Shown here piece by piece: positions 1 through 7,033 of a stretch of DNA of 64,000 bases. The notes beneath the pieces are model-generated. The model was not told where the DNA came from, did not search any database, and saw only the letters and a list, made by a program, of their open reading frames with translations. Numbering within the stretch: position 1 is the first letter of the stretch; each line of letters begins with the position of its first letter. A program made the translations under genes and the position numbers. This DNA comes from an uncultured Candidatus Binatia bacterium (lineage in GTDB: Bacteria; Desulfobacterota; Binatia; UBA9968; JAJDTQ01): positions 806,001-870,000 of the forward strand of contig OY282432.1 in NCBI GenBank assembly GCA_958295985.1, in the 5' to 3' direction.

Positions 1-158
1 CGGTTTCGCCATGGCTAAAGCCTCCTTGGATTGTGCGCCTTTCGGCTCACTCTCCCTTATCCGATTGCCGGGTGATTGCCAAGCGTGCTCCGGCCACGGG
101 CCACGGGTTAACCTTGCCCGGACAATCCGCTACAGTGTGACCATTGAGGAGGACGGAT

Positions 159-1040
159 ATGGACCAGGCGGACGAAAGATTCGTGGACGTGGACGGCATC
201 CGCACCCGCTATTTCGAGAAGGGCAGCGGCGAGCCGCTGGTGCTGTTCCACGGCGGCAATTTCGGTTCCAACGACGCGGCCGACTGCGGCCTCGACTGGG
301 GGCTCAACTTCGACGCCCTGGCGCAGTGGTTCCACGTCTACGCGGTGGACAAGCTCGGCCAGGGAATGACCGACAATCCCAAGCGCGACGAGGACTACAC
401 CATGGCCGCGGTGGTGCAGCACGCGCTGGCCTTTCTGGAGACCCTGAAGCTCGGCAACGTCCACCTCGTGGGGCATTCCCGCGGCGCCTACCTGGTGGCG
501 CGCATGACCCTGGAGCGGGCGGACTTGGTCAAGTCGGTGATCCCGGTGGACACCAACACCCTGGCGCCCGGCGTCGGACGCAACGACATCGTCTTCGCCA
601 ACGCGCCGCAACCGCGTCTCGGCCGGGAGAGCCAGCGCTGGGTGTACGAGCGCTACTCCTACCGCCACGACCACATCACCGACGACTGGCTCGACGCCTG
701 CACCGCCATCGCTCAACTGCCCAAATACAAGGAAGCGGTGGACAAGATGGAGATGCAGGGACTCAAGGTCAACCTCTTCCTGGCCGCGCACGCGCGGCAG
801 AAGGAGGAGACCCTGGGCTGGATCCGGGACCGCGGCCTGCAACGGCCGACGCTGCTGGTGTGGGGCTACAACGACCCCACCGCCACCCTGGACCAGGGCA
901 TGCGCCTGATGGAGATCATGGCCGGGAGCGAGCGCCGCACCCAGATGCACATCATCAACCAGGCCGGCCACTTCTCGTACCGCGAGCATCCGGCGGAGTT
1001 CAACGAGGTGCTGCGGGCCTTCATAGCCGGCCAGTCATAG
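159..1040 (+). CDS. alpha/beta-fold hydrolase
   Basis: A 293-residue alpha/beta hydrolase, probably a cytoplasmic esterase, C-C hydrolase or haloalkane/epoxide hydrolase-like enzyme; the substrate cannot be told. The nucleophile elbow GHSRG puts Ser at residue 107, the acid is probably Asp239 in WGYNDPT, and the base is His271 in NQAGHFS. An early HGGNFGS segment fits the oxyanion-hole loop. The ATG at 159 is preferred over a TTG at 144 because GAGGAGG lies just upstream with about 6 nt spacing. No signal peptide is visible. It is followed by a GYD-domain gene after 90 bp that has its own possible promoter. The fold is well supported; the reaction is not. Confidence 0.9.
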   Translation: MDQADERFVDVDGIRTRYFEKGSGEPLVLFHGGNFGSNDAADCGLDWGLNFDALAQWFHVYAVDKLGQGMTDNPKRDEDYTMAAVVQHALAFLETLKLGNVHLVGHSRGAYLVARMTLERADLVKSVIPVDTNTLAPGVGRNDIVFANAPQPRLGRESQRWVYERYSYRHDHITDDWLDACTAIAQLPKYKEAVDKMEMQGLKVNLFLAAHARQKEETLGWIRDRGLQRPTLLVWGYNDPTATLDQGMRLMEIMAGSERRTQMHIINQAGHFSYREHPAEFNEVLRAFIAGQS

Positions 1041-1083
1041 GAGTGAGGGCCGTGCGATTCGGGGCGCGGCTTGAAAGATCGCG

Positions 1084-1113
1084 TTCCATGAACGATGATG
1101 GGTAGACTATAAT
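1084..1113 (+). promoter_or_regulatory. possible sigma70-type promoter for the GYD gene
   Basis: A perfect TATAAT at 1108-1113 lies 18 bp after a weak TTCCAT -35 candidate at 1084-1089. AGGAGG follows at 1118-1123 and the ATG at 1131, so the leader would be very short. TATAAT is rare by chance in DNA this GC-rich. Confidence 0.4.
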
Positions 1114-1130
1114 CCTTAGGAGGAAAACCG

Positions 1131-1472
1131 ATGGGCAAATACATGTTTCACACCACGTACACTGGCAAGGGGCTTGTGGGCCTGCTCAAGGAGGGCGGCA
1201 GCCAGCGGCGGGAGGCTTTGACGGAGACCATCGAGGCCATGGGCGGCAGCGTGGAGGGGTTCTACTACGCCTTCGGCGACACGGACCTCTACGTCATCGC
1301 CGATCTTCCCGATGACGCCACCGCGGCGGCCGTCTCGCTCACCATCGCCAACGCCGGCGCCCTCGACATCAAGGCCACCGTGCTGATCACGCCGGAGACG
1401 GTGGACGAGGCGGTCAAGAAGAAAGTGCCCTACCGTGCGCCGGGAACCCGGGCTGCCCGGTCCCGCAAGTAG
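1131..1472 (+). CDS. GYD domain-containing protein
   Basis: A 113-residue protein of the GYD family, small ferredoxin-fold (dimeric alpha/beta barrel-like) proteins of unknown function common in soil bacteria. The start resembles relatives (MGKYMFHTTYTGKG), and the family-type core FYYAFGDTDLYVIADLPDD lies near residues 43-61. A basic tail rich in Arg and Lys ends the protein. AGGAGG sits 7 nt before the ATG. It is probably cytosolic; no catalytic residues can be assigned. A strong hairpin follows, suggesting a one-gene unit. Confidence 0.85.
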   Translation: MGKYMFHTTYTGKGLVGLLKEGGSQRREALTETIEAMGGSVEGFYYAFGDTDLYVIADLPDDATAAAVSLTIANAGALDIKATVLITPETVDEAVKKKVPYRAPGTRAARSRK

Positions 1473-1480
1473 AGTTGTTG

Positions 1481-1512
1481 AAGCCGCGGCGCCCGGCGCG
1501 GCGCCGCGGCTT
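1481..1512 (+). terminator. GC-rich hairpin after the GYD gene
   Basis: A perfect 13-bp stem (AAGCCGCGGCGCC at 1481-1493 with its complement at 1500-1512) encloses a 6-nt loop, 8 nt past the stop codon. No U-tract follows, so it may slow or terminate transcription only partly or act as an mRNA 3-prime end. Confidence 0.55.
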
Positions 1513-1520
1513 GAGCGGGC

Positions 1521-1556
1521 CTGTCCGGTTCATTCGTATGCCATGTAACCGGACAG
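1521..1556. repeat. inverted repeat CTGTCCGGTT / AACCGGACAG
   Basis: A perfect 10-bp inverted repeat (1521-1530 and 1547-1556) with a 16-nt spacer lies 10 bp before the ABC-F start codon. It could fold as an RNA hairpin masking the ribosome-binding region, be an operator, or be a mobile-element footprint. The arm matches the TGTCCGGTT seen beside the IS4 remnant (42403) and at 29939. Confidence 0.6.
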
Positions 1557-1566
1557 CACCCCAACC

Positions 1567-3477
1567 ATGCCCCTCGTAAGCTTCGAAGACGTATCGCTGG
1601 AGCTGGGCGACCAGCGGCTGCTGGCGCACGCCGAGTTCGCCATCGAGCCGGGGGAACGGGTCTGCCTGATCGGCCGCAACGGCGCGGGCAAGACCTCCAT
1701 GCTGGGGCTCATCACCGGCCGCCTCGAGCCCGACCACGGCGAGGTCCACTGCCAGAGCCGCATCCGCATCAGCGCGCTGGAGCAGGCGCTGCCCGAGGAG
1801 CTCGGGCAGACGGTGCGGGAATACGTCACCACCGGGCTGGCGGACCTGCAGGAACTCATCGACCTCTATCAGCAACGCTCCAGGGAGACGCTGGACCGCA
1901 AGGGCCTGCTGGAGCTGGAGGCGCTGCATCGGGAGATCGACGCCCACGGCGGCTGGCACGTGGACCAACGGGTGGAGACGGTGCTGAGCGAGCTGGACCT
2001 GCCCGCGGACCGGCGGCTGGAGGAACTGTCCGGCGGCTGGCAGCGCCGGGTAGGGCTGGCCCGGGCCATCGTCGGCAAAGCCGAATTGCTGCTGCTCGAC
2101 GAGCCCACCAACCATCTCGACCTGAGCACGATCCAGTGGCTCGAGGACCGGATCTACAACTACGCGGGCAGCGTCCTGTTCATCACCCACGACCGCGCGT
2201 TCCTGCGGCGGCTCGCCACCCGCATCGTGGAGTTGGACCGCAGCCGGCTCACGAGCTGGCCCGGCAGCTACGACAACTACCTCAGGCTCAAGGAGCAGTC
2301 CCTGGCGGAGGACGCCCGGCGCGACGCCCTGTTCGACAAGCGGCTGGCCCAGGAGGAGGAATGGATCCGGCGCGGCATCAAGGCGCGCCGGACCCGCAAC
2401 GAGGGCCGAGTGCGCGCCCTCGTGGCCATGCGGGAGCAGGCGGCGCAGCGACTCAAGCCCCCGGGCCAGGCGCGCATCCACGTCCAGCAAGGCGGTCAGT
2501 CCGGCCGCAAGGTGGTGGAGCTCCGCAACGTGACCCACGGCTACGGCGCCGAGCCGCTGATCCGGCACCTGTCGCTCCGCATCATGCGCGGCGACCGCAT
2601 CGGGCTCATCGGCAACAACGGCGTCGGCAAGAGCACGCTGCTGCGCATCCTCGCGGGCGAGACCACCCCGAACTCCGGGACCGTGGAGCCGGGCGCCAAC
2701 CTGGAGATCGGCTATTTCGACCAACTGCGGCGGGAGCTCGACCCCGACAAGACCGTGGCCGAGACCGTGGCGGACGGCCGCGACCACGTCATGGTGAACG
2801 GTAAACCGCGCCACGTGGTCGGCTACCTCGGCGGCTTCCTCTTCAGTGCCAAGCGGGCCATGAGCCCGGTGGCCGCGCTGTCCGGCGGCGAGTGCAACCG
2901 CGTCATCCTGGCCCGGCTGCTCACCCGGCCGGCGAACCTGCTGATTCTGGACGAGCCCACCAACGACCTCGACATCGAGACCCTGGAAGTGCTGGAAGAG
3001 CAGCTCGTGGCCTACCGGGGCACGCTGCTGGTGGTGAGCCACGACCGCAGCTTCCTCGACAACTGCGTCACCAGCACCCTGGTGTTCGAGGATTCGGGCC
3101 GGATCCAGCCCTACGCCGGCGGCTACAGCGACTGGGCCAGGCGCGGCAAGGCCCTGAACGTCACCGACGACCCCAACCGGAAGGGTGTCCGGGAACCCGC
3201 CCACCACCGGCGTGAGACGAGGTCACTCCCCAACAAGCTGAGTTACAAGCTGCAACTGGAGCTGGACGGGCTGCCGGACCGCATCGAGGCCATGGAGCAG
3301 GCCGTGGCCGCGCTGGAGGAAGAGACCCGCCGGCCCGACTTCTACGCGCAGCCCTTCGCCAGCGTCCAGCCCGTCCTGGATGACCTCGAAGCCGCCAAGG
3401 CCACCCTCGACCAGACCGTGGAGCGCTGGACCGAGCTGGAGACCTTGAAGGAGGAGACGGAGCGACGCTCGCCGTGA
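1567..3477 (+). CDS. uup: ABC-F family ATPase, Uup type
   Basis: A 636-residue soluble ABC-F protein with two nucleotide-binding domains. NBD1 has Walker A GRNGAGKTS (residues 36-44), signature LSGGWQRR and Walker B LLLLDEPTNHLD. NBD2 has Walker A GNNGVGKST (from about residue 349), signature LSGGECNR and Walker B LLILDEPTNDLD. The interdomain linker is charged, and the last 80 or so residues form the coiled-coil-like C-terminal extension typical of Uup. There are no membrane segments. ABC-F proteins act on ribosomes; Uup also affects transposon excision and DNA branch processing. The ATG at 1567 has no strong Shine-Dalgarno, and a hairpin-forming inverted repeat lies directly upstream, which may control expression. 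An antibiotic-resistance ABC-F is possible, but the C-terminal domain favours Uup. Confidence 0.88.
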   Translation: MPLVSFEDVSLELGDQRLLAHAEFAIEPGERVCLIGRNGAGKTSMLGLITGRLEPDHGEVHCQSRIRISALEQALPEELGQTVREYVTTGLADLQELIDLYQQRSRETLDRKGLLELEALHREIDAHGGWHVDQRVETVLSELDLPADRRLEELSGGWQRRVGLARAIVGKAELLLLDEPTNHLDLSTIQWLEDRIYNYAGSVLFITHDRAFLRRLATRIVELDRSRLTSWPGSYDNYLRLKEQSLAEDARRDALFDKRLAQEEEWIRRGIKARRTRNEGRVRALVAMREQAAQRLKPPGQARIHVQQGGQSGRKVVELRNVTHGYGAEPLIRHLSLRIMRGDRIGLIGNNGVGKSTLLRILAGETTPNSGTVEPGANLEIGYFDQLRRELDPDKTVAETVADGRDHVMVNGKPRHVVGYLGGFLFSAKRAMSPVAALSGGECNRVILARLLTRPANLLILDEPTNDLDIETLEVLEEQLVAYRGTLLVVSHDRSFLDNCVTSTLVFEDSGRIQPYAGGYSDWARRGKALNVTDDPNRKGVREPAHHRRETRSLPNKLSYKLQLELDGLPDRIEAMEQAVAALEEETRRPDFYAQPFASVQPVLDDLEAAKATLDQTVERWTELETLKEETERRSP

Positions 3478-3510
3478 GGACGGGCGCCGTGCCGCTCCCC
3501 GCCGCCTCTG

Positions 3511-3530
3511 GATTCCCGCTTTCGCAGGAA
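3511..3530. repeat. palindromic intergenic repeat, CCCGCTTTCGC type
   Basis: GATTCCCGCTTTCGCAGGAA is a copy of the widespread short palindromic repeat that also occurs at 52485-52506 in this window. Here one arm has a mismatch. It lies between uup and the xanthine dehydrogenase-like gene. Confidence 0.6.
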
Positions 3531-3578
3531 CATTGCCTGGCCCCGGAACTTCGGTTAAGAAGGGGGTCGGAGACACCC

Positions 3579-5876
3579 ATGAAAAAACAGCGACTGTCAG
3601 TGGCCGGGCGCCCCGCGGTGCGCGTCGACGCCATCGAGAAGGTTTCGGGCAAGGCGTTCTATACCGGGGACATGGAGCTTCCGGGGATGGCCTATGCGAA
3701 GATCCTGAGGAGCCCCTTGCCCCACGCGCGGATCCTCAAGGTCGACGCGGGCAAGGCCAGGGCCTTGCCCGGGGTCATCGACGTCCTCACCCGCGACGAG
3801 TTGGCCGGCCTCAACTATCACTACGGCGCCACCTACAAGGACCAGGCGGTGGTGGCGGTGGACAAGGTCCGCTACGTCGGCGACCCGGTGGCCGCGGTGC
3901 TGTCCGCGGACGAGTTGGTGGCCGAGGAGGCCCTGGGGCTCATCGAGGTGGAGTACGAGGAACTCCCGTTCGTGGACACGGTGGACGACGCGTTGGCGCC
4001 GGGCGCTCCGATGGTGCACGAGGGCGACGTCCCCAAGGCCGAGCTGCGGGGCTCCAAATACGGCGCGCCGGACCGGTTCAAGGGCACCAACGTGTGCTAC
4101 CACTTCGGCTACGCCCGGGGCGACGTCGATGACGGCTTTGCGCGCTCCGACCACGTCTTCGAGGACGTTTTCCGCTTCAACCGGGTGCAGCACTACTCGC
4201 TGGAGCCCCACATCTGCGTCGCCAGCTTCGACGGCGAACGGTTGACGGTGTGGAGCTCGTGTCAGGACCCGTTCACGCTGCGCGGGCACCTGGCCGGGAT
4301 CTTCAAGCTGCCGCTCAACCGGGTGCGAGTGGTGGTGCCCTACGTCGGCGGCGGTTACGGCGGCAAGCTCTACGTCAAGGCCGACCCCATCGCCGCGGCG
4401 CTGTCGGTGAGAAACGGCCGGCCCGTCAAGCTGGCCCTCAGCGTCAACGAGAGCTTCAAGACCGTGACGCGCCATCCCGCGCGCATCCGCATCAAGACCG
4501 GCGTCAGCAAGAAGGGCGAGCTGGTGGCGCGGGAGCTGGAGGTCTACATGGACACCGGCGCCTACGCCGACGCCGGGCCTCGGGTGACGCAGAAGGCCGG
4601 CTACCGCGCGGTGGGGCCGTACCGCGTCGCCAACGTCAAGATCGACGCCCACGGCGTCTACAGCAACACCGTGCCCGCGGGAGCGTTCCGCGGCTTCGGC
4701 GCGGTCCAGGTGGCCTGGGCCTACGAGTCGCAGATGGACATGATCGCCAGGCGGCTCGGTGTGGACCCGCTGGACTTCCGCCTCAAGAACCTGCTGGAGA
4801 AGGGCGAGCACTATACGCCCGGTGACACCCCGGTGGACTGCGACCTCAAGCAGGGGCTGCGCAAGGTGGCTCGGGCGCTGGACTGGAAGAAGACGTCCCG
4901 GCCCAACGTGGGCAAGGGACTGAGCGTGTGCATGAAGGACGCCGGCGGCACCTACAAGGTGGCCGGCGCCACCGTGAAGATGTCGTCGGACGGCAGCGCC
5001 GTGCTGCTCACCGGGACCGTGGAGGTGGGGCAGGGCTGCCGCACGGCGCTCAGCCAGGTGGTGGCGGAAGAGCTGGGCATCGAGCTCGGGCAGGTATCCG
5101 TGGCCCAGTTGGACACCGACGTCACGCCCTTCGACGTGTCCACCAGCGCCAGCAGCTCCATGACGGTGATGGGCCTCGCAACCCAGAGGGCGGCCCAGGA
5201 CGTGAAGAAGCAGTTGCTGCGGGCCGCGGCCAGGGTCATGGGCGAGAAGGCCGGCAACCTCACGCTCAAGGGCGGCCGGGTGCGCGGCGCCAAAGGGCGC
5301 GGGGTACCCTACAGCGACGTCATCTCCGATTACTTCGGCAGCTCCGCCACCGAGATCGTCGGCCGCGGCGTGTACCAGGACAAGAAGAGCAAGACCGCGG
5401 TGCTGGGTTCCCCCACCACCTTTTGGGAGGTGGGCTGGGGCGGCGTCGAACTGGAGGTGGACCCGGACACCGGCGTCATCCGCATCCTCAAGTACGTGTC
5501 CATGGCCGACGTGGGACGGGCCATCAACCCGCTGCAGGCCGAGGGACAGGACGAAGGCGGCGTGTTGTTCGGCCTGGGGCACACGCTGCTGGAAGAGATG
5601 GTGTACGAGGACGGCCAGCTCCTGAACCCCAACCTCGTGGACTACCGCGTGCCGGCGTTCCACGATTTGCCGGAGCATTTCATCTCGGAGCTGGTGGAAA
5701 GCGGCAACGGCCCCGGGCCGTTCGGCGCCAAGGGCATGGGCGAGGGCGGGGTATTGCCGGCCGCGTCCGCCATTGCCGCGGCAGTGGAGGACGCCGTCGG
5801 CCTGCGGATCTGCGACCTGCCGCTCTCGCCTCCCAAGGTATGGCAGCGCCTGCACGAGCGCCGGCAAGGCAAGTAG
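3579..5876 (+). CDS. xanthine dehydrogenase/aldehyde oxidase family molybdenum-binding subunit
   Basis: A 765-residue large subunit of the CoxL/XdhA/aldehyde oxidase family, which hydroxylates aldehydes, purines, N-heterocycles or CO at a molybdopterin site. Family motifs seen are VGGGYGGK (about residue 257), GAFRGFGAVQ (Arg about 371) and the C-terminal GAKGMGEGG, whose Glu722 is the catalytic general base. The CO-dehydrogenase active-site loop with its Cys is not obvious, so a generic hydroxylase is more likely. The start at 3579 is chosen because MKKQRLSVAGRP begins the family homology; an upstream GTG at 3474 would add 35 unlikely residues. No FeS or FAD subunit gene is adjacent, so partners must lie elsewhere or be shared. 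Confidence 0.88.
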   Translation: MKKQRLSVAGRPAVRVDAIEKVSGKAFYTGDMELPGMAYAKILRSPLPHARILKVDAGKARALPGVIDVLTRDELAGLNYHYGATYKDQAVVAVDKVRYVGDPVAAVLSADELVAEEALGLIEVEYEELPFVDTVDDALAPGAPMVHEGDVPKAELRGSKYGAPDRFKGTNVCYHFGYARGDVDDGFARSDHVFEDVFRFNRVQHYSLEPHICVASFDGERLTVWSSCQDPFTLRGHLAGIFKLPLNRVRVVVPYVGGGYGGKLYVKADPIAAALSVRNGRPVKLALSVNESFKTVTRHPARIRIKTGVSKKGELVARELEVYMDTGAYADAGPRVTQKAGYRAVGPYRVANVKIDAHGVYSNTVPAGAFRGFGAVQVAWAYESQMDMIARRLGVDPLDFRLKNLLEKGEHYTPGDTPVDCDLKQGLRKVARALDWKKTSRPNVGKGLSVCMKDAGGTYKVAGATVKMSSDGSAVLLTGTVEVGQGCRTALSQVVAEELGIELGQVSVAQLDTDVTPFDVSTSASSSMTVMGLATQRAAQDVKKQLLRAAARVMGEKAGNLTLKGGRVRGAKGRGVPYSDVISDYFGSSATEIVGRGVYQDKKSKTAVLGSPTTFWEVGWGGVELEVDPDTGVIRILKYVSMADVGRAINPLQAEGQDEGGVLFGLGHTLLEEMVYEDGQLLNPNLVDYRVPAFHDLPEHFISELVESGNGPGPFGAKGMGEGGVLPAASAIAAAVEDAVGLRICDLPLSPPKVWQRLHERRQGK

Positions 5877-5926
5877 GGGTCGAATCCCGACCATGCATCG
5901 GTTGGAAAAGTACACAGTACGAGTTG

Positions 5927-5963
5927 TGACCCCTGCTGAGTGACTTGACCCCTGCTGAGTGAC
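5927..5963 (+). repeat. tandem 18-bp direct repeat TGACCCCTGCTGAGTGAC
   Basis: Two perfect copies (5927-5944 and 5946-5963) are separated by one base in the 112-bp gap before the AcuI-like gene. The 19-bp period, nearly two helical turns, would suit a dimeric activator or repressor bound on one face of the DNA. Slippage duplication is the alternative. Confidence 0.7.
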
Positions 5964-5988
5964 GTACGGCCGAAAGGAGCCCCCAATC

Positions 5989-6993
5989 ATGTCAGACCCC
6001 ACGCGTTTCCGAGCCATGGTCGTCAGCGAGAACGAGGACAAGACCTTCTCCCGCGCCATCGGCCGGAGGACCGCGGACGACCTGCCGGACGGCGACCTGC
6101 TCGTGGCCGTGGCCTATTCGTCCCTCAACTACAAGGACGCGCTGTCGGCGTCCGGCAACAAGGGCGTGACCCGCAACTACCCCCATACCCCCGGCATCGA
6201 CGCCGCGGGCACGGTGGTGGAGAGCCGGGTCGGTGATTTCGCCAAGGGCGACGAGGTGGTGCTCACCGGCTTCGACCTGGGCGCCAATACCGACGGCGGC
6301 TTTGCCGAGTACGTGCGGGTGCCGGCTTCCTGGGCGGTGAAGCGCCCGGACGGGCTGAGTCTGAAGGAGAGCATGGTGTACGGCACCGCCGGCTTTACTG
6401 CGGCCCTGTCGGTGCTGCGGCTCCAGGAGGGCGGGGTCACGCCCGACTCGGGCGACGTGCTGGTGACCGGCGCCACCGGCGGCGTCGGCTGTCTGGCCGT
6501 GGGCATCCTGGCCCGGGCCGGCTACCGGGTGGTGGCGTCCACGGGCAAGGAGTTGGAAAAGGACTTCCTCATGGGCCTGGGCGCGGCCGACGTCATCTCC
6601 CGCGAGGCCGCGGACGATCAATCGGGACGGCCCCTGTCCAAGAGCCTGTGGGCCGGCGTCGTGGACACCGTCGGCGGCAACATCCTGGCCACCGCCATCA
6701 AGTCCGCCAAGTACGGCGGCGTGGTCACCTGTTGCGGCAACGTGGCCTCGGTGGAGCTGAACACCACCGTCTTCCCCTTCATCCTCCGGGACGTGCGCCT
6801 CGTCGGCGTGGCCACGCCGGACTGCCCCGCCGGCATCCGCGCTACCCTGTGGCAGAAGATGGCCACCGAGTGGAAGCTGCCCCAACTCGACGCCGTGACC
6901 ATCGACTGCTCGCTGGACGAGTTGGAGCCCCACATCGCAAGCATCCTCAAAGGCGGGGTCCGCGGCCGCGTGGTGGTGGACCTTTCGCGCTAG
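5989..6993 (+). CDS. YhdH/AcuI-family acrylyl-CoA reductase-like oxidoreductase
   Basis: A 334-residue zinc-free medium-chain dehydrogenase/reductase. SSLNYKDALSASG and the following residues are characteristic of the YhdH/YhfP/AcuI group, which includes NADPH-dependent acrylyl-CoA reductase (acryloyl-CoA to propionyl-CoA) and quinone-oxidoreductase-like proteins. The Rossmann motif VTGATGGVGCLAV lies near residues 158-170. An AAAGGAGC ribosome site is about 9 nt before the ATG at 5989. The length matches E. coli YhdH (about 324). It stands alone between the Mo-hydroxylase subunit and hyuA; tandem 18-bp repeats upstream are a possible operator. The substrate is inferred only from the family. 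Confidence 0.85.
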   Translation: MSDPTRFRAMVVSENEDKTFSRAIGRRTADDLPDGDLLVAVAYSSLNYKDALSASGNKGVTRNYPHTPGIDAAGTVVESRVGDFAKGDEVVLTGFDLGANTDGGFAEYVRVPASWAVKRPDGLSLKESMVYGTAGFTAALSVLRLQEGGVTPDSGDVLVTGATGGVGCLAVGILARAGYRVVASTGKELEKDFLMGLGAADVISREAADDQSGRPLSKSLWAGVVDTVGGNILATAIKSAKYGGVVTCCGNVASVELNTTVFPFILRDVRLVGVATPDCPAGIRATLWQKMATEWKLPQLDAVTIDCSLDELEPHIASILKGGVRGRVVVDLSR

Positions 6994-7033
6994 CGGACCG
7001 GACCGGCGTGGGCCAATCGTTTCGGAGATCGCC

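Noticed and set aside
1414..3207. 597-codon minus-strand frame opposite uup
   Set aside because: Antisense shadow of the ABC-F gene, no recognisable domain.
5876..5893. GGGGTCGAATCCCGACC resembling a tRNA T-arm
   Set aside because: The T-loop lacks the TTCGANT pattern, and no acceptor, D or anticodon arms can be built upstream, where the sequence codes for the hydroxylase C-terminus.
3597..6059. 820-codon open frame on the minus strand
   Set aside because: It mirrors the codon positions of the molybdenum hydroxylase gene. The translation is rich in His, Arg, Gly and Ala with no motif, as expected for an antisense shadow in high-GC DNA.
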